In this document: piece by piece, positions 23,874 through 35,034 of the stretch
How positions within the stretch are numbered: the first letter of the stretch is position 1
Layout of the letters: each line of letters opens with the position of its first letter
Source: Chamaecrista fasciculata
Taxonomy: Eukaryota > Streptophyta > Magnoliopsida > Fabales > Fabaceae
NCBI GenBank assembly: GCA_003254925.1
Contig: QANZ01016407.1
Location: 113,020 to 177,019 of the forward strand
DNA: 64,000 nt
Direction of reading: 5' to 3'
Notes under the pieces: model-generated
What the model saw: only the letters and a program-made list of their open reading frames with translations
Told to the model about the DNA's origin: nothing
Databases searched by the model: none
Made by a program: the position numbers and the translations under genes

Positions 23874-24313
23874 GGTCAAATGCACTTTTGGTCCCCATAA
23901 CTTTGGCTTAGATCTCAATTTGGTCCCATAACTTTTTTGTTGCACTTTTGGTCTCATATATTTGCAAAAAGTTGCACATTTGGTCCTACATTACTTTTGG
24001 TCCCATATCTTTTGGTCAAGTTACAGAGTTGGTCCCATAACTTTGCCAAAAGTTTCATCATTAGTCTCACCTGATACAAAGACATAAGACTAATTATGCA
24101 CATGACCTAAAGATATGGGACTGGTTTTGCAACTTAACCAAAAGATATGAGACCATTTCTGCAACCTGACCCAAAGATATGAGATCAAAAGTGCAACACG
24201 AGACCAAATATGCAACCTAAACAAAAGATATGGGACCAAAAGTGCAACAAAAAAGTTATGAGACCAAACTGAAATCTGAATAAAAGTTATGGGACCAAAA
24301 GTGTACTTTGGCC
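23874..24313. mobile_element. short MULE-like element, 440 bp
   Basis: Ends GGTCAAATGCACTTTTGGTCC... and ...GACCAAAAGTGTACTTTGGCC, with inverted repetition across most of its length (fold-back type). Perfect 9-bp flanking duplication AAAAAATAA (23865-23873 and 24314-24322). The element at 62493-62795 belongs to the same family. Confidence 0.88.
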
Positions 24314-24805
24314 AAAAAATAAAGTTCAATATAATATTTGTTAAATTTGATATTTCGTCCAAAAAAAATTATGATTATGCTGTAATTGAAAGGAGTGCAT
24401 TTGTTCAGTTATTAAGTTATTGGACAATTTAAAATTTATGTAGAATTATATCTAATTCTAAAAATTAATTAATTTTTTAAAAATTACAATTGAAGAAAAT
24501 ATAGCATACAAGTAATAATATTTAGATAAAAAAAATTAATTGTGGGGCCAACCCACAAATGGCCCGTCCCGTTTAGGTCTATTTTTAAACAAGCTTATTT
24601 TATATTAAGCTTATTTTATATTGTCCAAGCTCATCCATTTAATGGGTGAAGCAGACCAACCTGCGAGCTTAAGCTCGTTTTAATGCTAGTAGCAACCCCA
24701 ATTTGTTGATTCTTTGTTTGCAACATCTCATTCAAACTTGAATTCCTCGAGTCTCAGTCTTGAGTTGTCCTCCCCAATGATAACCTCTTCAACACTTTAA
24801 AATAA

Positions 24806-25808
24806 GGGTAAATTCCACTTTGGTTCCCTCTTTTATTACTAAGTACCCTTTTGGTACCCTGTTCTTTCAAAAGTACCACTTTGGTACCCTGTCCTTTAAA
24901 CCGTTACCCACTTTAGTACCCAATTTAAAATTTCTGTCAAATTTTAATGGTGGAGGGACTAACAAGACAAAATTCTTAATTTTTCATCACCAATTTGCGA
25001 TTTCCACATTCATTCATTCACCAACCCCCATTTTTTTTCCTCTTCACGATTCATCTTCATCCCTTCTTCATCTCACTGTGCGCCATTGATGACGTGATTT
25101 CTTGGAACGAAGACGGATCCACTTTTATCGTTTGGAACCCTACCGTTTTCCCTAGGGATTTGCTTCCTAAATATTTCAAGCACTATAACTTTTCTAGCTT
25201 TGTTCGCCAACTCAACACCTATGTGATTAATCATATTCTCCTGATTTATATTTATTTTCTTTCATCCTCTATTTTCAATCATCATTTGAATCTTCAATTG
25301 ATTTTATATTTTCTATCTATAATTGGTAGGGATTCAGGAAAGTCGTACCTGATCGGTGGGAATTCTCGAACGAGTGTTTCAAGAGAGGTGAAAAACGGCT
25401 TCTCTGCGAAATACAGCGACGGAAGATTTCATCGCCTCTGACATCGCCGACGCCGGGGACGGTGACGGTAGCGTCGGCAGCTGCGACAGCTGGTGGCGCA
25501 AGTGCAACAACCATGGCAGTTCCAGCGGCGACGATGCCGCACAGTGAGATGAAGAAGGGATGAATCGTGAAGAGGAAAAAAAATGGGGGTTAGTGAATCA
25601 ATGAATGTGGAAATCGCAAATTGGTGATGAAAAATTAAGAATTTTGTCTTTTTAGTCCCTCCACTGTTAAAATTTGACAGAAATTTTAAATTGGGTACCA
25701 AAGTGGGTAACGGTTTAAAGGACAGGGTACCAAAGTGGTACTTTTGAAAGAACAGGGTACCAAAGTGGTACTGGATAATAGGACAGGGTACCAAAGTGGA
25801 ATTTACCC
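24806..25808 (+). mobile_element. Pack-MULE carrying a heat-shock-factor gene fragment, 1003 bp
   Basis: Ends GGGTAAATTCCACTTTGGT... and ...ACCAAAGTGGAATTTACCC. Flanked by a perfect 9-bp duplication TTAAAATAA (24797-24805 and 25809-25817). The terminal inverted repeats are about 270 bp each, running inward to 'catctcactgtgcg' at both borders of the insert (near 25070 and, inverted, near 25540). The insert between them is host-gene DNA described separately. Confidence 0.9.
25080..25563 (+). pseudogene. captured HsfB-type DNA-binding-domain fragment (two exons and intron)
   Basis: The first exon part reads [37 protein letters not shown] and [10 protein letters not shown], ending at 25222. A 107-bp GT-AG intron (25223-25329) follows. 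The second part (from 25330) reads [35 protein letters not shown], an Ala/Thr/Pro tail, and a stop at 25561-25563 inside the right inverted repeat. The intron lies exactly at the conserved RQLNTY|GFRKV position of plant Hsf genes. The [19 protein letters not shown] wording is that of class B (B2-like) factors. The first third of the domain and any ATG are missing: the frame is open into the left repeat but begins without an ATG. No stop or frameshift breaks the captured part. Confidence 0.9.
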
Positions 25809-25817
25809 TTAAAATAA

Positions 25818-26151
25818 ATATGACAGTCTCCTCCATAAAGTGTGCCAGCTCTCTTTAGAAGGTGAGGTTGAGAGGTATTTGAATTTTAAATTTTAGAGTG
25901 TTATAGAAGTTTTATAATGGTGCGTTGAAAAAATGAGTGGGAGAGAGAATTAAGAAGTAAAAAGTGATTGTGGATGGAGTTAATAGTATATGGGTTACTT
26001 TAAATTAAATTTATGTTCAAATAAATTATTTATTAAATNTAGTTCATAGAATAATGTTCTTAAAGAAATTACATAAATCAATGGAATAAATATTTGCTAT
26101 ATGAAAAAAATCATAGAACATCACCCGTGCATCGCACGGGTCCAAAACTAG
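25818..26151 (+). mobile_element. Helitron 3' end (5' end not found)
   Basis: Positions 26122-26140 form a near-perfect hairpin acccgtgc-atc-gcacgggt. Seven bases later comes CTAG (26148-26151), followed by T. Hairpin plus CTRR before a T is the Helitron terminus. The preceding AT-rich DNA is likely the element body; its TC 5' end is not identified, so the start given is only the nearest possible limit. Confidence 0.5.
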
Positions 26152-26534
26152 TTATTTTTAAAGTATTATTATACTTTGGATAAGCTATGGACCGAGTCGA
26201 TTCAAAGCCCACCACATTCAGACAGACCCATCTTGCAGTGCTACTTGTTCAGCACCCTGTTCACTTGGCTTTGCCACTCATCACCCTCGACCTATCCGCC
26301 AACTTGACAATATCAAGATCGTTAAAACAATTGATAATGCACATGTCGCTAACTCTATAGAATACGGTAGGAGACCACTCTACATAACAATCCTATTCCC
26401 TGAATCCCTTATAAATAAAAGACTACCCGATAATCCACACACTCTAATTCTAGTTATCCTTACTCTGCCGAATTATTGACTCGGGCTTCGGAGACTCAAT
26501 TGGAGACCTATCCCNATCATAGTAAACACGCTAA

Positions 26535-26627
26535 TAATATGATAACCATTAATTTATCTCCATAAATTAACTAATATGTTCAAAACATATTTATAAAATG
26601 ATTGGCCCTAGGGCACAATCTCCAACA
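26535..26627 (-). mobile_element. Copia-type LTR end fragment (copy 1)
   Basis: On the minus strand it begins TGTTGGAGATTGTGCCC, the familiar 5' LTR start of many plant Ty1/Copia elements. The sequence downstream to about 26160 (with cttataaataaaag near 26410) may be more of the same LTR. A second diverged copy lies at 27086-27188. No coding region lies between them. Confidence 0.55.
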
Positions 26628-26934
26628 TGTAGGACCCAAGGACTTGGTAGAGTCTATGAGCATAATCAACTTTATCTTACATTATACTGTACTAAACCAA
26701 TATACATGATTTTTGGGATGGACGACCAGAGAAAGTCTCAAAGTCATATATATTAGTATAGATAGGGGTGTTTAGTGGTTCAAGTCAACTCATTCGTTAA
26801 ATCCAATCTTACTCGCAAGCTTTGGTTGGGCTAGTAGGTTAGTTTAAGTTAAAAAAAAATGAGCTCGCAATAGTTTGAGTTAGATTGCGGATTTTAAAAT
26901 TGACTCTACACAACCCAACTCAACCTGTCAACAT

Positions 26935-26974
26935 GCGCGCGCGCAGACACACACACATATATATATATATATAA
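26935..26974. repeat. compound microsatellite (GC)n-(AC)n-(AT)n
   Basis: Direct reading shows cgcgcgcgc, then acacacacac, then tatatatata without interruption. Confidence 0.9.
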
Positions 26975-27085
26975 TTTTTTTTAGTTTTGAACTTGATGAT
27001 ATTTGTATCTATTGGTTTTGAAAATTTGATCCTTTGTAATAGAATAATGATTATTGACTTTCTACTTTGATATACACTTGTAGTT

Positions 27086-27188
27086 GTATNATATGATAAC
27101 AACATAATTTATCTCTATAAATTAATCAAAAATACATATGTTCAAATAACACATAAATAAAATGATTGGCCCTAGGGCACAATCTCCA
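27086..27188 (-). mobile_element. Copia-type LTR end fragment (copy 2)
   Basis: Shares 'aaaatgattggccctagg' and 'gcacaatctcca' with copy 1, plus 'ataatttatctctataaatt' in place of 'ttaatttatctccataaatt'. Both copies are in the same orientation. The inverted-repeat element at 27194 starts five bases further on. Confidence 0.5.
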
Positions 27189-27193
27189 TCAAT

Positions 27194-27680
27194 GGGTAAA
27201 TTACGCAAAAGGGTTATGTGGTTTGGCCCATTTTCAGATAGGGTCCTGTGGTTTAAAAAGTGTCAAATAGGGTCCCTGTGGTTTGCTTCGTTAACAAAAA
27301 GGGTCCTGAGGTATATTTCAGTCCAAAATTTGACAGAAAATTTGGCTAAAATACTATTTTAAAATCCTAAAGATTAATTTTTATGCATTTGACTAATAGG
27401 ATCCTGAGGTATATTTCAGATTCAACAAAATTTTTCTTTTTTTGCGTCAAAGTCCTCTCAGACTAATAGGGAGTCAAACGCATAAAAATTAATAGTTAGG
27501 GTCGTAAAATAGTATTTTAGCCAAATTTTTCGTCAAATTTTGGACGGAAATATACCTCAGGACCCTTTTTGTTAACGGAGCAAACCACAGAGACCCTATT
27601 TGACACTTTTTAAAGTTTAAACCACAGGGACCTTATCTGAAAATGGGCCAAACCACAGGGCCATTTTGTGTAATCTACCC
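27194..27680. mobile_element. fold-back MULE-like element, 487 bp
   Basis: Ends GGGTAAATTACGCAAAAGGG... and ...CATTTTGTGTAATCTACCC. The two arms are inverted copies nearly throughout, e.g. 'gggtcctgaggtatatttc' against its inverse near 27550, with only a short loop. No matching 9-bp flanks (TCCATCAAT left, TAAATTTAT right). Confidence 0.7.
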
Positions 27681-29975
27681 TAAATTTATTAACCCTTGTT
27701 AGTTCATTGCTTTTCACAAATTTTGTCTCTAGTTTTCTATTTTTTTTAATGATTTTGATAAATTACATATTTTCTTTTCTTTATATTAATATTAAAGTGA
27801 ACTAGTGAAGTTTTTTCTTGACAAAAAAAAATTGTTTAGATTGGAATCGGTTAACCCGTGAGCTCGTCCAACCCAATCCATTCTTGTTTGATTTGAATTG
27901 ATTTTGATCGAGATATTTTTTTTTAAAAAATTCAACTCAAATCAATTTACTATAAAAAAAGTTAATTTAAACTAACTCGCTGTCAACTCAACCCAACCTA
28001 TCTTGCCAATACTTTTAAGTGTAGATATCGTATAAATTTTGTTCTTTCAATAAACATCCTACTAATTATTATTTGGGTTCTCAATTCATGATTAATTAAG
28101 ATTTGTAAATAGTATATTTTGTTCTTATTTTATTTGTCAATTAGAAACTAATATTTAATTAATGATAATAACAAGTGTTTCAATTCTTATTAGGATCTTG
28201 ATTTGAATAATATTTATTATGAAGTTTAGTGGTGAAATAATTTTTTAATTGTTTGTCTAAATTCAATTTATGTTGTACACTTAAAGAGAGTCTCTCAATA
28301 AAAATAATTACAATCATCAAATTTTGAACTTGACATTTTATTTAATTAATATCATTCACTTATCCTTTGAATTCGATCTATGTTAATTAGTAATAAAATT
28401 AGGATAAAAAAGATCTTATTTAATTCTTTGGAAAATATCATGATTGAGTTACGTTATATGTAATAATTACAAAAATAGTGAAGCACCTCACATTCCTTGA
28501 TAAAATTAGTTTAGAGTTACTTTAGAGGATTATAATTAGTTTTTTTTTTTTTTGCCCCGAGAGGATTAGAATTAGGATGCTAAGCACCTTACTAATGGTT
28601 AGAGTCTCTAAGATAATATATTTATAGGTATTAATATTTTGTTAGAGGTAAATCTCGAGACTTATATGTAAGAGGATTTGTTCATGATATTGCTTCTCGA
28701 GACTTATATTTATTGGTTTTGTCCCGCGAGGGTCTCTCTCTTTATAATAATGTTACTTTATTTTTAGAGTTTTGTGGCGGTGACGTTTTGAATTAGAGCT
28801 CTCACGACAGTTTCTTGATTTGGTTTTGATTTTTGGGTGTTTGATGGCGTTTTTCCGTGTGAGGTACTTCCACAACGTTGTTTCTTGTTTTGCTTCCACG
28901 ACGTCGTTTTATCAAATAATTATTGTTGTTTTTAGTCTGATTAGGCCTCTTTTAGAGCATCCACTAGGGTTGCCTGCTGTCCTAATTGGAAGTGTTTGTC
29001 TATTTTAGATGATATTATTTATGTTTACAGTTCTTTAGATGGTTGTAGCTTTAGTTGGATCCTTAGATTCGATAACTTGGTAGCTAATTGTCTTGCCAAT
29101 TTGTCTAACACGAGGATGAATACTTTTGGTTGGGTTGCAACCCCCTACCTTCGTTAATTGATATTCTTTCTAGCGATGCTTATGTTATAGGAGTTAACTA
29201 TTTTTACTTTATTTTCGATTGTCCTGTGCTTGACTTTGTCTTGCTTTTAAATGAATTATATTTCAAGAAAAAAAAATTCTTTAATTTTGATCCAAGATTT
29301 GCAACTGACTATTAGGTGTTAAATATTGGACATGAGTTAACAAAATTGTCTTATGATTAATTATGATAATAATAAAATATAAAACATCACTGTATAATTA
29401 ATCATTACAAAAAAGTATAAAATAAATTATTAATTGAAAAAATCTGAATCTGATAGCAAGGATATAACAATTTTCAACTAAATCTGACAGTAACTAGTAA
29501 GTTTATTTTTTCCTAAAGACATCAAAATTAATTAAAACAGGCCCTAGATTTTTTTTTGGGAAAAAAATATTCAAAACCAAAGAAAGACTGACACACGGAG
29601 GTCGTTGTAATTGGCAAAAAAAAAAAAAAATCGTGTATCAGAAGAATAATTACCATTAATGTCTGTTAGGTGAAGAATCAAAATTCCCTAACTATGAAGA
29701 AAAGAAACACCCCGTGGAGCCGGAGGAAGAAGGTACGATGATTGATGGCGGAAGATTCACCGCCTGCCATGAGCTGCAGCTATGATTCATACTATATGAA
29801 TCAGATTAGTAAAACCAATTCTACCATTCCTTTTAGAAAGGTCAGGAATTTAAATTGTTCAATCGAGAGCAAAATAGTATTTCTCTGTAACTGATTGATT
29901 AGATCTATATATTTGTAAACTTTTTATTTACGGTTAATCGTGATTGTTGACTATTTGTTGTCTGAGATTAATTAG
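27681..29975. other. AT-rich intergenic DNA with a LINE relic, and HAP8 upstream region
   Basis: 27681-28720 is AT-rich with no recognised gene. 28640-28720 has a repeated 'ctcgagacttatat' motif. A LINE relic follows (separate entry). 29640-29975 is leader/promoter-like DNA before HAP8, including a GC-richer stretch at 29705-29790. Confidence 0.4.
29005..29200 (+). pseudogene. second LINE-type RNase H remnant
   Basis: The plus frame reads LDDIIYVYSSLDGCSFSWIL, RFDNLVANCLANLS, FGWVATP, then a stop and a frameshift into PLPSLIDILSSDAY. The order 'xxDI...SF..V.R..N.VA..LA...W....P..L...L..DA' is the C-terminal half of the RNase H domain of plant LINEs. It is degenerate. Confidence 0.6.
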
Positions 29976-30071
29976 TTGAGGGCAGAGGAGAGTGTTTGGT
30001 TGAGTCTTGAGTCTGGAGTGGAGTTAGTAATTAGGTTGATTTATCCATTCAGCCAGCCATCACGATTCACG

Positions 30072-33000
30072 ATGCACGCCCGCCAACGTAGTCCTGGAAA
30101 TGGTTATAGGTCAGGTTCCATGGGTATGGGCATGAATCTCGCCGAGGGTTCAATCAGAGGAGGCCATGGCTTTTATCCCAATCGTGATGGTGGTTTTGGC
30201 AGAGGCCATGGCAACCCCAAATCCTTCCCTTATCCCTCACAGCCACCCGTTCGCAAGGGTGACATTTTCATGGAAGCTGGTCGTCTTGCTGCTGAGTATT
30301 TGGTTTCTCAGGGTTTGCTACCACCCAACACACTCACTATTAAATGGCATAATGCTAGTTTCAAGAAGCACACCGGTGAATTTAGGGTACAAGATGGAGA
30401 TACTTCCCAAATACCATTGGAGGGCCGTACGTCAGCCCTTGCCCGTCTAGGAAGCTCCACTTGTGACACAGCATCTGGTCGAAGAAAGTTTGGTCTTGAT
30501 GACTTCAATCAAAAAGTGAGGAGAAGAGGGGCAAGTTTCCGAAGTAATGGCTTTGACTGGGGTCGTGATTTCAAAAGGAGTGGCTCCTGGTCTGATAGAC
30601 TTAGAGCGTCCCCTGAATTCAAGGATAATGATGATACTGGTACCAAACACCACAGTGAGGAGGAGGAGGAGGGGCAACAAGTTGGTGGTGTTGATAATGG
30701 CTTACCGATGTCTAACTCAAATGAATTTGTGCCAAAAAGCGAGGATGCGGGTGATTTAGATACCGAGACAGACAAGGCCCCCGTTTCGAGTGGAATGGAT
30801 TTGAAAGCAAGTTCTTCTGCTGCAGCAAATGACACATACAGTACAGATGTTAAATTAATCAAGAGTTCCAATAATTTGGACGATATTAGTGCAGGAGGTA
30901 ATGAGGTGAAAGATAGCAGTTGTGATGACAATATAGAGAAGCCAAGTATCTCAAAGAGTTTCTCCATCCCTCTCAGTGCTCAGGAGAGTCATACCTCTAG
31001 CAGGGTTTGCCCTGATTTACTGACACTATGCAAGTCTGTCAAGGTGCCTACCAGAACACGCTCTTCACTGACATGCAGGGGTTTGAAGGTTGATCCTCTC
31101 AGGAACAATGGAAACAAAAGCACTCAGGATACATGGTGTCTTTCAAAACCTAAAACTGTACCTGAACAGTCTGTTAAAGATTCCTCCTCTGTGGATGTGC
31201 TATGTGACAAAACTTATGATTTAAAACATCTTGGCTCAGAAGTTACCAAGGTGCAATCTGATCAAGCTGCTGATAGTGTCAAAGAATTAGATGCTGCATG
31301 TAATTCTGAGCAGTTTGCATCTGTGAGATCTCAATCTTGTCAAGATAGAGCTTATGTGCCTGGTAATAACCATGAACCTATTACCAGATTGCCTGAATAT
31401 GGCAGTTGCAGCTCCATGGTTGAGGAAAGAGGTGAAAAGCGGGCAGCAGAAGCCGATGACATAAGGGAAGAAACCAAAAGATTAAAAGAGTGGCTTCCCT
31501 CCTTTATCTCAAGGACTGAAGATTACTTCCTGCAGAACAAGCCAATTGGAAAGAGCTCAGGGGAAGATGAAATTTCTCCTATTGACAAAGTATCCTTAAA
31601 TTCTGATCAGGGGAGCCTAATCGGTAATCCTCAGTTCACACAAGGTGGAAATAGATCATTTCTTCAGCGTTCAGAGGAAACACAATCATTGCCAAGTTCA
31701 TTTAGAACTTGTGATCTAAATCTCATTGAAGCATCTGAGGTTCATGAAAATCATGATGATGATCCAATTCTTATCTTTCCCTCTGTTTCTGAAACAAAGA
31801 GAGGGACAGAACCAGTTGATATTGATCTGTCCATAAGTCATGCCAGTGTATCTGGTGGATTCAGTACTTGTGCAACAGGTGGCAAAGAGATTGAAGTAAT
31901 TGATCTAGAAAGCGATTCTGCTCAGGAAGGAAGGTCCTCTGACAATACAGAAAGAAAGTATGTTCTTCTTGTTGTGACTATTTTATTTATAATATTTTTT
32001 GCATTAACTTCGTTACATGTTTTATCATTGTATCTTAATAGTAATGTTTACTAGGATCTAGTTGGCCTTATTTAGCTTTAAGTCTTTTTTTTCCCCTCTT
32101 GAATTATCACTTGCAGCAGACAGTTCAGATTCTGTACTTCCTCATTTCTCTTGCTTCTCATTCACTGATCTAATGCCATTTAAATTCACAGGACAGAGGC
32201 TATGTTTCCTGGCCTCGAGGGCTTTGCTAACCACTCTCAAAGTGCTGCTGATATACATGATGTTCAGGATGGTTATGGGCTAATGATATCAGAGTTGCTT
32301 GTGTCTGATTTCCCAAACTGTTCTTCAGTACAAGGGGACATAAATTCTGTGCACAATGAAATGGGACTTCATAATGAAACGGTACTATTTCAAGCTTCAA
32401 TTTTATTAGGAATTTAATCCATGCGTTAATCTAATTTCATGGAAACTTTATGGTTACTGCATGTGTTTTTAATCTGCATTAAAATAGCCTGTCAACTTAT
32501 TCAGCTACAATTCTGTTTTGCCAAACATTGAAAGATAACTATGCAACTGTAATTGATGATTAACTCATACATTCTACTTTTTGTATCAGGGACCACTTGG
32601 TGAGGATGATTCTATATATATGACGCTGGGCGAAATACCATTAAGTATGCCAGATTTTAATTAATGGTTTGTTTTCTTTTTTCATTGAGGATTTGTGATG
32701 CTTTTAAGTTTTATTTTGGATATTGCATATGAAAGAGGTAAAAGACGAGGTAGAAAATTTTATGAAACATAACTCAACCTGGGTTAGTTGTGTGGTTATA
32801 TCCATATTTTACATGGTTTATAGAGATGCATGTACTAAATTTCCCTAAAGTATTAAACTACCCTTTCTACTAACATAAGCTAAAGCACATATGCTATAAT
32901 GCTAGAGCTAATCATGATCAGCTAGCTGCAAATGTAGCCAATCTAGTTCAACTAAGATCTGTAGTGCTATGTTTGCTAACTGTTCTCTAGTCTTTGCATC

Positions 33001-35034
33001 ACTAGTATAGATAAGCCTCTGTTTGAGTATCCTAGAGCTATGTTACAGTTGGCTTCTGTATGCTTTGTTTCTTTCATGAAACACTGGATTTGAGCTAATA
33101 CAGATAGTAGCTTGATTGTTACACCATAACTGTGTCCCTATAGACAATGCACTTCAAAGACCAAACTTATCAAGTTACTTATGCAACCATACTTGTTTAA
33201 CTATATCTTGAGATATAGCCAAAGAAAAAGGGCCAACCCAGTTTGAGTCCCTACTTGGTGGGGGTGCTGGGGAAGGGAATATTCTAGGCAGCTTTACCCC
33301 TGCTTTATGCTATTCCTCTCTGGATTCTAAAGCATATTTACATCATTAGTAACAGACTTTACATTGTGAATCATTATGGTTTCACAAGCTACGGCTTCCA
33401 GCATACTTGTATTATCTAGGGGCCTGTTTGGGAGCAAGACATCTCAATCTCATCTCATTTCAATCCTAATCTCAACCTAAAATTAGATGAACAGTCCAGT
33501 TTGGGTGTTTGTGTGGCACATAATCTCATCTCAATCTCATCCTAATCCTCATCTCATCCAAATCATCATCCCATTNGCTCCCAAACAGCCCCTAGGATTT
33601 ATGTAATCTGCAAGAGATACCCTTCCTGATGCTAGCTATTGCAAACCCCAAGCAATACTCCACAGTAACTAACTTTTCTGTTTAAAACCTTTCATGACGT
33701 AGAGATTGAAGAGCTCAATTACCAGAACCAGCACTTCCTATTACTGCAACATCATCAATATATGCAGCTAGTAGAACAAAAAATAATTATAGTGATTTGG
33801 CCAAACGCTATAGATGCTACATTGAATTGCCTAAATCAAGTGTGCAAATGTTACTCTTGTCTGTACGACCATTTCTCAAGCATAGTCATAACTCATGTCT
33901 CATAATTGGCAACAAGGGAGATAAAAGTTGTACATAAACGAATTTAGCAATGAGAGGGCTATGCAATGTTGTCAAACAACATATCACTGGCAGTGACACA
34001 TTGACATCTGAAACTTCAAAAAATATAAAATATGATACAAGTGTTTATGTGTATATGTTGTTATGTGTCATTTTCAAATCTGACTGTCTTAGACTTTCCG
34101 ATAGTGTTCTAAAGAAAAACATAACCGGCATTATCCTATATTTTGAAATCTTATGCTATCATTTTCTAAAAATATATATACTAATAAAGTGTCATTGACC
34201 TTTATTAGTCAAGTTATTCATGTACAATTGAAAGTATTAGGAAAGAATCTTAGTTGCTTCACTAGCAGGGGTTTCTAGTCTCTAAAGACTGAGTCTACTT
34301 TACTTTTCAGTTGTTCTCACTTCTCTGGGGTCAGCATCAGTGTTAGTTGTATTTTACATCCCCTCACAATGTGAAGGATGTTAAGACTTTATTGGTTTGA
34401 GAAGCAAATATTTTGAAGTTCTCTGCTGCAGTTTCCTTGTGGTAGGTGTGTTGTGTGTGGTTTCATAAAATCCATGGCTTGATAGACGAGGGCCTGCAGT
34501 CATGCATCTTGGCTTGTTACTTGTTACAATATATAGAATCAGCACTGAGAATTGGGAAGAAATTTTTAGCAACTTTGTATGACATATTAATATAAGTATT
34601 TATAGAAGAATTATCTAAAGTATTTCTGTGCAGACAACTTATGGAACTATGATATAATCATATAAACTTAATGCTTATTAAACTGAGAAGTGATTCAGAG
34701 AAATATATCTGCTTCAATTTTTTGCGGGAGTGGGGGTTGTATCATAGAACATAGCTGGGAGTGCCTAGACACATGCACCTTGAGTTGTTACCTTTAAAAT
34801 ATTCAGATCTCTGAAGTGAAATTATGATAGTTGATTTTTGGAAACCTTTATATAATGCATGATCCTGACATGATGATTGTAGAATAATGACATAAAAGTT
34901 TCTATGCAGAGATTTCATTTTAAGTAATGTGTTTCATATGGTTCTTCCTAATCCTAAATACAAGTTTCTCTTCGATAGGCTTTTTGCAGACCTGGGAGCA
35001 GCCGCCATCACAGGAGTATGAGAAACACTTCTGA
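30072..35034 (+). CDS. HAP8: HAPLESS 8-type nuclear protein
   Basis: Four coding exons join in phase: 30072-31957, 32192-32381, 32590-32644, 34979-35034, giving 728 aa. The start MHARQRSPGNGYRSG is chosen because the text upstream of it is leader-like, although the frame is open from 29976. An Arg/Gly-rich N-terminus precedes the most conserved block KGDIFMEAGRLAAEYLVSQG (residues 62-81). The long middle is Ser/Asp-rich and probably disordered. An EAR-like CDLNL lies near 547, and a SUMO-interaction-like VIDLESDS near 607. The last 37 codons (SIYMTLGEIPLSFLQTWEQ then PPSQEYEKHF) lie on two tiny exons separated by a 2.3-kb intron. I relate it to At5g56250/At5g56240 (HAP8, pollen phenotype) from sequence recall and synteny. 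Molecular function is unknown. Confidence 0.87.
33223..33305 (-). mobile_element. possible Au-SINE 3' fragment
   Basis: On the minus strand it runs GGGGTAAAGCTGCCTAGA, then TTCCCTTCCCCAG, to GGGTTGGCCCTTTTTC. This has the order of the 3' half of plant Au SINEs. The tRNA-like head is not visible. Confidence 0.35.
33420..33592. mobile_element. Harbinger-like MITE, 173 bp
   Basis: Ends GGGCCTGTTTGGGAGC... and ...GCTCCCAAACAGCCCC, flanked by TAG on both sides. The interior has repeated 'atctcatctca'. It contains one assembly N (33576). Family members lie at 59636-61167 and, as a partial copy, at 63220-63480. Confidence 0.7.

Larger units (their letters stand above)
32975..33860 (-). mobile_element. 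degenerate Copia pol remnant in HAP8 intron 3
   Basis: On the minus strand, 33740-33790 reads LAAYIDDVAVIGSAGSG, the reverse-transcriptase YxDD region. Around 33070-33120 it reads QCFMKETKHTEANCNI, the RNase H stretch normally written as 'NPVFHERTKHIE.DCH'. Frames are broken and there are no LTRs. A Harbinger-like MITE (33420-33592) sits inside it. Confidence 0.6.

Noticed and set aside
29976..30071. Upstream extension of HAP8 from the first in-frame ATG-like start
   Set aside because: The 32 extra codons are not family-like, while MHARQRSPGNGYR at 30072 has the expected start wording.
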